A stretch of DNA of 64,000 nt from Neoechinorhynchus agilis. Its lineage: Eukaryota; Acanthocephala. Below the pieces are notes generated by a model. The model saw nothing but the letters and a program-made list of their open reading frames with translations. It was not told the DNA's origin and did not search any database. How positions within the stretch are numbered: the stretch's first letter is position 1; every line of letters starts with the position of its first letter. The stretch covers positions 13,702,001 to 13,766,000 of the forward strand of contig CM121341.1 of assembly GCA_051530055.1 (NCBI GenBank), written 5' to 3'. Of the stretch, positions 11,493 to 23,415 are shown one piece after another. A program made the translations under genes and the position numbers.

Positions 11493-14400
11493 ATGGAATG
11501 GATTATAGCCGAGATTCGCCGGTCACCTTCGGTTCCTAGCAAGATGGTTGACATTGAAGATGCTGAAGAGATTGAGATAGATGACATCGAGGCTTATGAA
11601 CTTCCACCATCTCAGCAATATAATTTCTCGCAGTGTTCAAACAACGTGCCGGAAAATCGTCTAATAATCCATACAATTGAATTGGAAAACTTTAAGTCTT
11701 ATGGCGGTCGACAGGTTCTTGGTCCGTTTCATGACCGATTCTCGTGCATCATCGGCCCGAACGGGAGTGGGAAATCCAACATCATCGATTCGATGTTGTT
11801 TGTATTCGGCTATCGAGCCCAGAAAATTCGAGGAGCTAATCTCGTGTCGCTTATCCATTCAAGTCCTTCAATTCCAAACGCACAAAACTGTTCCGTTACC
11901 ATTAACTTCAGACTTATTAAACATATTAACGAAGATGTGGACGAAATCGGTATTGATCACCATGTGATCGAGGCTTTTACTATTTCGAGAACGGCTTTCG
12001 CTTCCGGTGGATCGACTTATAAAGTAGGCAAAATGAATGTGGTATTCTCGGAATGTGGATTCGGAAAGTTCTTGCTGAATATCGCATTCGTTTTTGATAA
12101 ATGGGCGCGAATCGAGGTTCACTGATGTTCAAAACAAACTAAAATCTTTTGGAGTTGATCTCGTTCATAATAGGTTCTTAATTCTTCAAGGTGAGGTTGA
12201 ACAAATCGCCGCCATGAAGCCTAAAAAGGAACACGAAAACGGCACAGGGCTTGTCGAATACCTTGAATCATTAATTGGCACCGATCGATATATTAGACCG
12301 ATAGAGTTAGCTCAATCCAGGTACGATCAACTTGAAGATGAACGACTTGAGCACACAAATCGAGTTCGTATTGCACTCAGCGAGTGTAAAGCTCACGAAG
12401 AGTCTTACTATCGTGCGATTGATTTTATGATGAAAGAGAATTTACTCAATTCTCTACAAAAACGATCGTTTGAGCTGGAGTTAAACGAAGTTAATCATAT
12501 TTTTGAAGACAATTCAGCTGCTTTAAAGGCTGCCGAAGACGAACTTGGACTAATAGAGCAGAAACTGAATCAGTGCAAAATGGATCATGATGAAAAGAAG
12601 AAACACGCGGAGAAAGCGAATGCGAGTTTGGCCAACGATACAAAATTACTTGCTTCATTAAAGGTGAAATATACTAAAATGGATACGCAGGATTCCCAAA
12701 AGCGTAGTGAGGTGGTTCAGAATGAGAAATCGATTGAGGAAATTGACAAAAAGGTTGAAAAAGATCGAAACGAACTTAAAAAACTGGAGAAGAAAGCACA
12801 AGAGAAACAGAAAGAGTTTGAGAAAGGTAATAAATTAAACGAATTGGAGGAGCAAGCCAAATATGCGGCAGGGCGTTTAAATGAAATGAATGACAAGGCA
12901 GTTAGCGATACTCGCGAAATCCAGCAAAGACTCGAAATGGAACATGGTAAAATGATGTCTCACCATCCAGCATATTCTGCAGCCGAGCAAAAACTTGAAG
13001 GCGCACTGAATATCCAACGAGCAACTAATGATGATCTTGAAAGTGTTTCCCAGAAGCACGAGGAATGTCTTCGTCAAATCGATGAAATTGGTGAAACACT
13101 TAGAAGACTGGAGGCCGACGAAAGCATGAAGAAGACAGAGTACAATGAAATCGTGCAAAAATTGAGACATTTAAATGAACAAATAACATTGAAGCGGAAA
13201 CTTTATAAGACAAAACGCGATGAATTTGAAACAGTCAGTGAAGAGTTAAATATTCAGAAGCGTTGGAAGGATGCGAACATGTCGAGAAACGCGGTTCTCG
13301 GATTTCTCAGGGATCAAGAGGGGAAGGGCGAATTGACAGGCTTGAGAGGTCGTTTAGGAGATTTGGCTTATGTGGATCCCAAATATGATGTGGCCGTATC
13401 CACTGCAGGCGGTGGATATCTGGATTATATCGTGACTAATACCATAAATCAGCAATTTTCCAGCGATGGTTTTCGTATCTAGTTATTGAATTTATAAGCG
13501 CTATTATTTTCCACAGTTAATTGAGCAGCATAAAGAGGTCATAAGTTAATTTCATCTAAATAGAAAAAGTTGAATGATTGCTGAAATAAAAGAAGCTAAT
13601 CGGTGCATTGAATTGCTCAAACGCCATAATGCCGGCCGTACGACGATCATAGCTTTGGATCAGCAGAAATCGAAATGGCAGAATGTGATGTCTAGACCGT
13701 TCAATTGTCCAATGATTGACAACGGCGTAGAGAGGATATTCGACATTCTTCAGGTATCGCATCCAGATATTCTTCCTGTGTTTTATCATGTGTTTCGCGA
13801 CACTCTAATGTGCCCCCTTTTGAACATTGCTGACCGAGTAGCTTTCCAAGGTTCAAAGCGATTCCGCGTTGTTACATACCAAGGTCACCTATTTGAGACA
13901 AGTGGAACCGTAACAGGAGGTGGGCAGCCGCGACGGGGTAAGATACTTACTTCATCCGGAGCAGGGCCAAAGTTAATGGACGCAAAAGATTTCTCTTCTC
14001 TGGAAAATCGAATCTCGCTTCTTCGAGCAGAGGTTGAAGATATTCGTTCAAGTGTTGAAGAGATGGAGAATGATCAGTCGGGCTTGTCGGTAAAATGGGA
14101 AGAGCTAAAAAGTGAGCTGGGACGAGTTAAAGTTGAACTCGAAACGCAAAGAAACCTTTTGCCAAACAAGAAGCGCGAGTTATTGTTTTTGGCGTCAAAA
14201 AGGGATGAGTTGATTCAACAAAGAAACAAATTGAAGCATTACGATGCGGAAATTGAACAACTTAAGAAAGAGTTTGACAGTATTGCCCAGGTGTACAATG
14301 CAGCCAAAGAATCGGCGGATCAGTTGAAACACGAATTAGAATCGAAGACGGAGGCGATTGTGAGTGATGCAAAACGCGAATTAGTTTTAGCCGAGGATGA

Positions 14401-15643
14401 AGCTTTAAGGGAGAAGAAAAGGTTTGAGAGCTTGCAGGTCGTACTAAAGTTAATACCTAAACAGAAGCTGACTATTGAAAAGCGAATCGGTGATAGGATT
14501 AGCGAACGCGACAAATTGATTCAACTAAACAAGAGATTGAACAAAGAGATTGAAAATTTATCGCAAATGTCAACTGAGTTGGAGGAAGAGAGAAAAACGG
14601 TGGAACTAAGATGCTCCGAATTGAATAATCAGATGCATCAATTGGAGAATGAATGTAGAAAGATATTTGAGGAGATATCGAGGTTCGAGAATCAAAATAT
14701 TGATAATCGAGAGAAGTGTACTCGCCTTGGGAAAAAAGTCGATGAAATGAATGTTGTGCGAAAGCGAATTTTTGAGCATTTAAATGGGCTCGTGTTTCAT
14801 AAGATAGAGGAGGAGGAAGATGACGATCCAGACGACAAGGTAGACAAAGAGGAAGTGCATGATGATGATTTAAAAAAGAAGATAAACGAGCTTAAATCTC
14901 AGTTAAAGAACGCAATGCCGAATCTCGGCGTTGTTAAAATTTATCGGCAGAAACGAGCTGTTTTTAAGAAGAGAGTAGCTGAAGCCAATGTGCTTAATCA
15001 AAGACTTGAATTAGTCTTACAAAAACTTCTTACTTTGAAAAATCGTCGGTTGGATGAATTTACGAAATGTTTAAACATGATTTCAGCTAATCTGCGAAAT
15101 ATTTTTCGACAACTTACAATCGGCGGAGATGCTGAGCTTGAGATGGTGGATTCTTCGGATCCGTTCAGCGAAGGAATTGATTTTAGTGTTCGCCCACAGA
15201 AAAAGTCTTGGAAAAAGATCGCTAATATTTCAGGAGGTGAAAAGACTTTGAGTTCATTGTCGCTGATTTTCGCACTTCACTTGTTCAAACGAACTCCTCT
15301 TTATTTTATGGACGAGATCGATGCTGCTCTTGATTTTAGAAACGTTACTATTATTAGGAATTATGTGAAGGAATGTACTAAAAATGCACAGTTTGTCGTT
15401 GTTTCCTTGAGGCAACAAATGTTTCATGGAGCAAACCGAGTTACGGGTGTTTCAAAAATGGACGGGATTTCCCATACTGTCACTTGTATAAATAATGTTC
15501 TTATTATCAAGACCAAAAGAAAGACGAATAGAACGATTTTCAAACGAAAAATCACCAAAGATGATGATGGAGATGAGAATGAAGGAAGTTGTGCTAAACA
15601 GTCAGCATCAGACACGGCATGCGAAGTGAAATCTGAAAGGTGA
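11493..15643 (+). CDS. SMC4: Condensin subunit SMC4
   Basis: SMC4 pairs with SMC2 to form the ATPase core of condensin, which compacts mitotic chromosomes. Exons 11493-12023, 12097-13468 and 13593-15643 give about 1317 residues (human 1288). In order: an acidic N-terminal tail, LENFKSYGG, the Walker A loop IIGPNGSGKSNIIDS (about residue 85), a long coiled coil, and LQGEVEQIAAMKPK, which is diagnostic for SMC4. The hinge follows (GELTGLRGRLGDLAYVDPKY, then LDYIVTNTIN), then TGGGQPRRGK, a second coiled coil, the ABC signature ISGGEKTLSSLSL and Walker B LYFMDEIDAALDF. The first intron starts with GT at 12024, but the base pair before ATAAATGGG at 12097 is TG rather than AG; one missing base would explain this. 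The C-terminal tail (KRKTNRTIFKRKITKDDDG...) is basic then acidic. The identification is secure. Confidence 0.96.
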
Positions 15644-17536
15644 TTAATGTTTTGGATGCGAACCTTGGATGGGGCAATGAATCTGTTTCGATTTTTAAGC
15701 ACGTATTTCTTAACAGCCATTCGATAAGTTCTCTTCTTATCTGAGGTCTGAAGCTTACATTAATGATTCGGAAATTCTTGCAATTGAACTTTTTAGTGGC
15801 ATAATTTCTATAGATACTTTTGAAATGAAATAGTAAACATTTCACATTGGGAAAATTTCCTTCGAAATTGAAAACAAAACCTTACACATTTTAGAATGCA
15901 ACTAATGCTCATATATTAGAAATTATTAGGGACGACGAACACAGTATTTGGAGTTAAAAATCACGGCAGCGCCATCTTTGTACGTTGAAACGATTTTATT
16001 TTTAGCTCTGGTTAGACGAAATCTTTATGCAGAGCATTTGATTCGAAGTTAATGGATTTGCATTCACAATTATTTTCTAAGACAAGGTAAATTGACTGAG
16101 TTGATTGAGTATGAGCGTTGGCGCCATGAAAAAAATTCTACTGAATATTTGTTATACAGATCGTCAAAAAATTATTTACAATTTCTGAAGATTAGGATAA
16201 AAGAGTTAAGGTTAACCGTTCACCGAAATTTCAACAAGAAACGCTAAGTGACCATCGGTTGCAGTTTAACATTTTATTTAATAAGAATAAAGGTTTACAA
16301 GAAACAAAATACATTTTATTTTCAAAGTTAAGATTTAATATGCTAGAAAGTGTGTCGATGATGCTTTCTGAAAGTTCTGAAATTTTAAGGCTTACAAGAA
16401 CTTAGCCTGCTGCTTTGATAAGCTCGATTTTACAACTGTACGCGATGAATGCAAGAGCTTTCTTTATGAAGTGCGATTGAACAAAATAATCATTGCGTTA
16501 TATCGTTTGAAGGGTGAGGTAGAGTAATTCCGCAATAGAAACAAATAACCAAGTATCTTATTGTGGACGACCAACACACACAAAACGTGAGAGACAAAAA
16601 AATAGTTGTAGTAAGAGACAAAAGCGATGTACCTCAATGTACTTGCAGCCGCTGGGATATCCTTAAGATGTATTCATTGATTCCTTTTATCACAGCATTC
16701 CAATTATCGCATTTTATTATATCCTGCATAAATTTCGAGGCCATCTTTTCAAATCTGTAATTTAATTGAACTCGAGAGCTTAAATACTGAATGCGAACCT
16801 ATGATATTTGTGGAATCAGAAAAAAATAAAGAATTTAGTCGCCGGTAGTTTGAAATAATGTATTCTGATTCCTAGTACTCCAAGTATGAATGCGAAATTG
16901 CGATGTAATAATCTTCAGTCCTCCTTCAATAATAACTTCATCCTAGAGGTAAGTCCGTTTATTGCGAATCTCTGATCGATTGACATTCAGAAGACCCCAA
17001 AGGTATTGGTAGAAGATACTAGTAACACTGGATGTTCAAAAAGTCAAAAGTGACTCTTTGACTATCCCATCTTTTTATGTGAATTATTTCTAAGTTTGTT
17101 TTCTTTAAATGCTGCGTTTCAAATTTGTTGTATGAAACTAGGAATGCGATCGCTCTTAGGGGTTCTACATCCTCAGCATGGTTTTGTGGCAGCTCGCATG
17201 AATCCAATGAAAGCGATAAACACAGCTTAATAAAAGGAAGTTGACCGACTATCGATAATGTTTCAGTGGAAGTTACACATTTCACAGCCTTTTGTTGATG
17301 ATAACTCAAGTCGACACATCCTTTTTAAGAACAACATTGCCTCCCTGATAACTGTCGTTGCTCATAGTTCATCGCACGTTCCGGTTTTCACTTGAACAAA
17401 GCTTTTCACGCCCTCTAATCAACAAATGAGTAATTTTCGTGCCTTAGATGTTACAAACATTCTCCAAGTAGTCCCAGTTCGTCAGAACTTCATTCAAAGA
17501 TATTTTGGTCTTTAGATCTTTTCACTCCAAATTGCA
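15644..17536. other. Intergenic between SMC4 and kynureninase
   Basis: About 1.9 kb of AT-rich sequence. All open frames are below 100 codons and look non-coding. I found no tRNA-like cloverleaf, rRNA similarity or repeat shared with the rest of the window. The last 150 bases before 17537 presumably include the kynureninase promoter. Confidence 0.4.
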
Positions 17537-19620
17537 ATGTGTGATCCAGAACAGCATATTAAACGCCTCATAGAAGAGCACGGCTTCGAAATAGATGATC
17601 CACGTGTGGCTGAGGTACTAGACGATCAAAACAAGGACGTTAATGAATTCAGAAAACGATTCCTCGTTCCTCATGTCCGTGACCTTCCAGGTGATCGTTC
17701 TAGAAAAGCGTTTTCCCTATAACTCAGATCTGATTTTTATTTAGTCGAGATTGAATTACCGCCGGAACAAGAAATCGTGTACTTTTCGGGACAATCACTG
17801 GGTCTTCAACCGCGAGAAGTGATGGAAAATATCAGAGATGAATTAAATAAATGGGCAACGATGTAAGTGATTGAATATACAAAATTTACTCGACAAAAAA
17901 ACATCGGCACATGTGGGTCGGTGATTTGAAACTAAGGGCTGAATTAGTTTTAGAACTTGAGTATGTTAAAATGCAAAATGTACTAGAGTTGCAACTGTAG
18001 GGTGAAATTAGTCAAAATTTAAAATGAAAGCTTTGAATAAAAAATTGTATCTAATAATATAGGGGAGCATTAGCTCATTCGGTTCCAAGCGAGCCGTTTA
18101 ACGCCTGCGACAAAGTACCAATACCCCTCATGGCTTCGATGGTTGGAGCATTGGAATCTGAAGTTGTTCTTATGAACACCCTAACAGCTAATCTTCACAT
18201 AATGCTGGTTGGTCTTCTACTCATTTTCGATTTTGGACAGTTTCGAAATAGGAATTCTTTTATGAGCCCAAAGAAGAGAAAAACAAAATCATTTACGAGG
18301 AACACATTTTCCCTTCTGACAAGGTATACTCGCTTTGTTTTATTTTCCGAATTCCAGCCAATCGCCGTACAGTACGCGATTGATTCGGTTTGCCGGAACC
18401 ATGGATTAGATCCAAATAATGTTTGTTTGTGCGTCAACACTTCTCAGGTTGCATCATATATTTTTTGTTTAATCTCATTCAACTGAAAACAGCCGCTAAA
18501 ATCAATTCTCGAATTCATTGACCATCACGGCCATGAAACGGCTTTGATATTGATTGGAAACGTTCAGTTTTATACAGGCGCAAATGTCGACATTCGGGAA
18601 ATAACCGAATGTGGTCATCGACATGATGCGATCGTTGGCTTTGATTTAGCCCATGCTGTACTCACAGCGATTCTTAAGGATTGCGCTTCTAAAATAGAAT
18701 CGTTTGTTTCTAGGCAATGTTGCATTGAACTTACACGAAGATGACGTTGATTTTGCGGTTTGGTGTACTTACAAGGTATTGAAGTTTCTTCAGTCCGTAT
18801 TTGTATTTCGGTCCTTAGTATTTGTCAGGTGGCCCAAGCAGTGCAGGTGGAATGTTCATCCATGAACGACACTTCAATCGAGAAGGCAACCGACTGGATG
18901 GATGGTGGGGAGCAACGATGAACTCTAGATTTGACACTAAACCTGGTATGAGATTTTGTTGTCTTAAAGAGTGAAAAAACCAATTCAGCAATTGAGCGCG
19001 AGTACGGAGCTGCTGGTTTCAGAATGAGTCATCCATGCCCTTTCCAGACAAAACCGTTGCATACCTCTTTGAAGGTGAGTTGAGCCCAAAGGTGTACTTG
19101 AACGCTATTGATTTGTAAGTTATTTTCGAATTTTATCCCTTGAGAAATAAAGCAAACGAAGCCTTCATAAACAAAGAGTATCTTGTGTACTTTAATTATA
19201 ATTTAGATCTTCGAAGAAGCAGGATTCGAAAAGTTGTACTCCAAAGGCAGGCTGATGTCACAATACCTTCTTATGTTGCTAGAAAAAAATGTCAAAGGTA
19301 AATCGTTCCTAGGAAATTATCTGAAATATTCGGTCATAAAAACAAGGAGTGGAAATCATAACTCCGTTGGACTCAAAGTTGCGTGGAGCGCAAATTTCGT
19401 TTCGTCCACCAGAGCCATTTGGTGTTGCGGAAATCAAATCAGAGTTGTATAGGCGAGCAATTATCGTAAGCATATATTGATAGATCTCGAAAATATTACC
19501 AAATCAATATAGGTTGATGGTCGTGGAGATGTGGTTCGAGTTGCTCCTGTTCACGTTTATAACACTTTTGAAGAAGTGTTTAGATTTGTCAAGGCCCTCA
19601 AAGACATAACGAATTGTTAG
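17537..19620 (+). CDS. KYNU: Kynureninase
   Basis: A PLP enzyme that cleaves (3-hydroxy)kynurenine to (3-hydroxy)anthranilate plus alanine, in the cytosolic tryptophan-to-NAD pathway. At least ten exons fit, including 17537-17690, 17745-17862, 18063-18207, 18252-18323, 18358-18447, 18493-18657, 18714-18775 and 18819-18945, with the last ending in a stop at 19620. Introns are mostly 34-56 nt. Family marks: YFSGQSLGLQP, LMNTLTANLH, FYEP-(EEKNKI)IYEEHIFPSD, VGFDLAHA, then WCTYKYLSGGP with the PLP-binding Lys in TYK. These are followed by WWGATMNSRFDT, EREYGAAGFRMSHP and, near the C-terminus, GAQISFRPPEPFGV and IIVDGRGDVVRVAPVHVYN. The junction after DLAHA (18657/18714) needs one more base to stay in frame. 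Otherwise the gene appears functional. Confidence 0.94.
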
Positions 19621-20357
19621 AATTCATGATCCTTAGAGATTCGCTTTGTCAATTGATCAGTTTAAAAATGTTTTTCATGTGGAATCAAAGGAAAACAATT
19701 ACACATAAGACATGAAACCCTTTATTTTTTGTCTCAAGCATTGTGTGGATCATGATTAACACAAAAATCTAAGATTTTTATCGAAAGGCTGCATTTAAAG
19801 GTTCAATCTATCCTAAATATTACCATAGAGTTTTGTGCGCCCGGTAATGGTTAAATTTGAAACGCTTACTTTAAAAAAAGTTCATGAATCGAAAGCCCAA
19901 AATTGGATAGTGAGCATGAAAGTTATTTCTTAAATGTAATATGCGTCGTGAATTGAAAAATCGAATATTGAATTGCAATCCTTTAAAAATAGCAAGTGAT
20001 GAGTCGAAACGGTAGATCGAGAAATGAATCCATTGAAGGATAGGGCCATAATCTATTAAAGATGCTCGAATTAAGATTGTCACACGTTGATTCATCGGTA
20101 AAAATCTAATAGAATCATCTAAAAAAGATTGATTTAACATCTAATAACTGAGAAAAATCGAAGTTTGAGTCGAAACATCACTAGTTTTAATTTTTGCGAA
20201 CTTTAACACAAAAAACTAAATCTTGAGCTATTATTATGAAAATGGTAAAAAGAAGGCTTCAGTATTTTCTATAGAAACACGAAAAGTTTTCGGTTTTTTC
20301 AGATAAAATCACGTTTAGAACGAATCCTCAAATTTTTCAAATTTAAATAAAAAAATT
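19621..20357. other. Intergenic, nothing recognised
   Basis: AT-rich spacer between the convergent kynureninase and mL32 genes. It presumably contains both 3' regions. No RNA gene or repeat is visible. Confidence 0.4.
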
Positions 20358-20747
20358 CTATGATAATTTATTAGCTGTATTATCGCCGGCAACAAACCAA
20401 CTGCTATTATCCTTGGGTGCTTCTAGCAATATTCTACTTTCTTTATCTCTTTGCACTTTTTTTAATCGCTCAGTTTCCTCACATACCTTTTTATAGCACG
20501 TAGGACAAATTCCAACTCGTTCGTGCCAAGTTCCACATTTGAAACAAACAATTAGATCCTTACGCGGCTTGCCATATTGAACGTACCGCGAGGTCATAAA
20601 TGTTTCCATTCGGATTCTCAGCCTGTCTCGGATTGATCTACGATGCTTTTGAACAAGTAATATGAATTGAGTGAATATTCGATTCAAAGTAGAAGATTGG
20701 AGAGCGGTGGTTGTTCTCAGCGATATCGCTTGTCTGACGATGCTCAT
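20358..20747 (-). CDS. MRPL32: Mitochondrial ribosomal protein L32 (bL32m)
   Basis: A component of the large subunit of the mitochondrial ribosome. The 129-residue frame starts at an ATG at 20747. The first ~55 residues are Arg/Ser/Thr-rich with no acidic residues until residue 47 or so, as expected of a mitochondrial targeting region. The diagnostic part is the bL32 zinc ribbon at about residues 68-85: CFKCGTWHERVGICPTCYKKV, i.e. two Cys-x2-Cys knuckles separated by nine residues, preceded by the basic YGKPRKDLIV. Length suits metazoan mL32 (human about 188 with a longer leader). It is a single exon as far as I can see. A diverged zinc-ribbon protein of another kind is possible but less likely. 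Confidence 0.75.
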   Translation of the reverse strand: MSIVRQAISLRTTTALQSSTLNRIFTQFILLVQKHRRSIRDRLRIRMETFMTSRYVQYGKPRKDLIVCFKCGTWHERVGICPTCYKKVCEETERLKKVQRDKESRILLEAPKDNSSWFVAGDNTANKLS

Positions 20748-20892
20748 TGGTTGATTATTTTTTCGTCTAGAGAATAAGCGATCAATGAGGATGCAGCATT
20801 GCCTTTCTGAATCACACGGCTGATAAAAATAGTTGGCTGCACGGGGAATTGTTTATCTAAAAGAATCATGTTTTTAAGTTCAATATTAATAT

Positions 20893-21040
20893 AGAATATT
20901 TTGCAGAAAGTAAACAAACGCGCGTCGTCTGTGCCGGGAGGTGCTGCACCTTCGGCGGCAAAGAAGGTGGCAAAATACGTCGAATTGGGATTTGACCACG
21001 ACTTCGTGCCATTCGGGGTCGTCGAATGAGGGAAACGAAC
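20893..21040 (+). mobile_element. R2-like-endonuclease LINE, C-terminal scrap
   Basis: The plus strand reads GGAAPSAAKKVAKYVELGFDHDFVPFGV, which matches the end of the LINE protein at 32600-32720 ([18 protein letters not shown]...[10 protein letters not shown]). It is diverged from the other copies and covers only about 50 codons, so it is an old scrap or a distinct subfamily. Confidence 0.65.
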
Positions 21041-21124
21041 GGCGGAGAGCTGGGTCGTGATTGATACTGTGAGTGTAATTAAATTTTATTATTAAATAAG
21101 ACTGAGAATTGCATTCGGGTGGTT

Positions 21125-21292
21125 AGATATGTATTGTTGTTTAGGTCGCTTGTTGACACCTGAGAAGAGGGATCGCGTTAAAGACGAATTTATATATTTC
21201 GACCGGTTGAATCGGTCATGTTATCAATATAATTGTTAGTATTTTCCTTAATGATCTCTCTCGGGTATCGACAAGCGACCTAAACAATAATA
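21125..21292. repeat. Inverted-repeat element 1 (PLE-end-like)
   Basis: Arms near 21135-21172 and 21250-21288 are imperfect inverted copies: ttgtttaggtcgcttgt against acaagcgacctaaacaa, with gacacctgagaagag against the ctctctcgggtatc side. The loop includes tatatatttcgacc. It is the first of three hairpins lying head to tail here, each carrying an ACGAAATAT-like motif as seen at Penelope-like ends elsewhere in the window. Confidence 0.6.
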
Positions 21293-21329
21293 TAAAAATA
21301 AGATTTACATCACAGAGAATTGCCGTCGG

Positions 21330-21455
21330 GGTGAATTTGATTCGAGTTTGGCGATGTTTTTCCTCCGGATTGTTGTAAAAGCTTACGAAATATTTTAAAT
21401 AAATGATCAATACCAACAACAATCCGGTTGAAAACATCGCCAAACTCGAATAAGA
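21330..21455. repeat. Inverted-repeat element 2 (PLE-end-like)
   Basis: Arms at about 21343-21374 and 21414-21448 pair: gattcgagtttggcgatgtt with aacatcgccaaactcgaat, and ccggattgttgt with acaacaatccgg. The loop contains gcttacgaaatatttt. It follows element 1 by about 40 bases and precedes element 3. Confidence 0.65.
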
Positions 21456-21469
21456 TTTACTTTCTTTTT

Positions 21470-21617
21470 CTTAGTTTTGTCATCCAGGGGATTTAAATTC
21501 ACTGATTTAGATTCGATATTTCGTCAACTTACGAGACAATGACAAACCTTGATGTCGGAATTATCCGACAAGTGAAATATCGGGGAAATAAATCATCAGT
21601 GAATTTAAGTCATCCAA
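21470..21617. repeat. Inverted-repeat element 3 (PLE-end-like)
   Basis: The segment begins cttagttttgtca and contains attcactgattta...cgatatttcg, mirrored by cgaaatatcgggg-like gtgaaatatcgggg...tcagtgaatttaa. The left part is clearly related to 54805-54909 (cttagttttgtcac, ggattcaaattcacta, cgatatttcgtc). Two copies with the same nested arms show this to be a dispersed family. Confidence 0.65.
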
Positions 21618-21744
21618 AATAAAAATTTAAAAACATTAATTTCGACATGGGCAAAACTATTCGCCGGAGACTGGCAGTGGAACCAATAAGAAGCGAACCG
21701 GATAGGATTGTATTTTACATTAAAACTCTTTATTCGCTTTCAGA

Positions 21745-21927
21745 CTATCTTCCATCGAATAGGGTTGGCCGTTCTGTCCGTTCTTTTAGAAGAATTCGGC
21801 ACCCACAAGCTTTACATATGGTGGAATCCTTTGTTCTAACCAGAAACCTCTTGTTGCAATCATTGCAAATGTAGTAAACATGATCCGCTGTTGTCGTCGG
21901 CCTTTTTAACGGAGGTCGAACGTTCAT
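21745..21927 (-). CDS. POLR2K: RNA polymerases I/II/III subunit RPABC4 (RPB12)
   Basis: The smallest zinc-binding subunit shared by RNA polymerases I, II and III. The frame is 60 residues from the ATG at 21927 (human 58). It has the expected zinc ribbon YICNDCNKRF...DSTICKACGCRILLKERT, with Cys-x2-Cys twice, and the family C-terminus ERPTLFDGR (human KRLVVFDAR). Single exon. The N-terminal ~16 residues are Pro/Arg-rich and variable, as in other species. High confidence. Confidence 0.93.
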   Translation of the reverse strand: MNVRPPLKRPTTTADHVYYICNDCNKRFLVRTKDSTICKACGCRILLKERTERPTLFDGR

Positions 21928-22102
21928 CTGAAAATTAAGATGAATGCCATATTTCGAATGAACTTTGTAAAGTTAAATCGGTATATTGGCGAGTCTTCCA
22001 GCATCGTCCCACACGATCTAAATTAAAAAGGAGATTGGATCATTGAAATATTGGAGTCTTTTACAAGCAATTTCGTCATGGTATTTTAAAAAAGCGCTGC
22101 AT

Positions 22103-22550
22103 TTACGGAAGAAAGAAATTTAAACGACGGTTTAAGTCCGCATTTTGTTTTGGCTTTTTCTGTTTAGTACTTAAGGCGCTGGTGGAGATTTGTAATTTCT
22201 CATTATTAGGAAAGATCATCAGTTCTTTTGGTTTGGTGGACAACAAAATCGGTACAATCAAATATTCGTTTCCGAAAACATTAGAATGAATTTTTGAATC
22301 TATTTTAAAAAACAAGCAATATTTCCAATTCAAAAAAGTTCCGATGGCAACGGATAAACATCTATATCCTCCATTGCCTCCAGTATGCATTCAGCATCCC
22401 TTTTTGAACAGCACAGCTCCTTTGATGCAATTCTGTTTTTCCCTTTTTCGGTACACTTTTCGCCACTTCACCGGCTCCTGAAACTTCAAGGGACAAGTTG
22501 CCCTTCGTAACTGTATTCGAATAGGTGAAGTCGCAAGGGAACAGCATCAT
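22103..22550 (-). CDS. Possible small Lys/Cys-rich gene, fragmentary
   Basis: Minus-strand frames near 22550-22340 (an ATG start MMLFPCDFTYSN, then in another frame GKNRIASKELCCSKRDAECILEAMEDIDVYPL) and 22300-22103 (IVPILLSTKPKELMIFPNNEKL...) look coding in composition. I could not join them with consistent splice sites. It may be a small spliced gene or a relic. No known domain. Confidence 0.25.
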
Positions 22551-23110
22551 TCCAACGGAAATGTTGATGCCCCGTAAAATCGTTTCCCGTCATCTCGGCC
22601 AAAAACCGAGGTTGCCAGTATTAGAGCATTTGCGATTCTGTGGCGATTGTACCTGGTCATCGTTTTAGGGCTATTGATCCCGTGGTACAATGTCTTGTCC
22701 GTCGCTTGTCATCCTTCGACACTGTTTTGCCCTACCGAATGTCAATATCCTTCTTCACCAATTTTAGCAGCTTCTCCGCTACTTCACTGAGTTGATTTAC
22801 CGAAGTCTAGGTTCACTATGGCGGAACGACCCTCAAGACCATGTTCGGCAAAAAACGTGACAGCATGAGCAGTTGCCTGGGCTCCTCCAGGAACACCAAC
22901 ACCGAGTTGAAATGGTAGGAGCATGTCGCCCAGCAAAGGGATGCGATTTTGCAGACAATCTGGCAGCTAATCGGCGGACGATACAACCAACTGCAATGAG
23001 CCTCGCTAAACGCAATCAATTTCGCAAATGATGGGTATTATCGAAAGCGCAATTTTACCGCTGAGCAACACGCGAATAAGCTAAGCGGTCCCCGCCTGCA
23101 CCAAAGACAC
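22550..23110 (-). mobile_element. R2-like-endonuclease LINE, decayed RT segment
   Basis: This patch is GC-richer than its surroundings. On the minus strand it reads, across frames, LIAVGCIVRRLAA then LGVGVPGGAQATAHAVTFFAEHG and SAIVNLDFGKS. This matches the reverse-transcriptase order seen at 50982-50640 (IRPIAVSSTIHRLAGKI ... ILKCDFRNAFNSL). The copy is heavily frameshifted and old, and only the fingers/palm part is left. Confidence 0.65.
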
Positions 23111-23415
23111 AATTGGTGGCATAACACTTTTGTTTTTCAAGAGTAAATAAGTATAAAAAAATTCATACTGAGTTTTAGTCGTATCGACCAATCAGAGAAC
23201 AAGAGTTCAATTTGCTCACATTGTGAACAACATAGATATACAGTAATAAAATGCACATAAAATGTAAAAATTGTTTATTCGTCGAAGTGCTTAAAATAGA
23301 CAAAATTATCTATAAATATATTTTTGTTTAACAAAAATGACAACTAGTCTCAATTTGACGCCAATTTACCAACTTCATCAAGCAAATTACTTAATTTCCT
23401 TGGTTAAAAATGAGC
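23111..23415. other. Left flank of repeat unit copy 1
   Basis: AT-rich sequence that does not match the flank of copies 2 and 3; the 195-bp direct repeat present beside those copies is not seen here. Nothing else is recognised. Confidence 0.35.

Noticed and set aside
20358-20747. Generic zinc-finger protein
   Set aside because: The two Cys-x2-Cys knuckles with nine-residue spacing, basic context and targeting-like N-terminus fit bL32m better.
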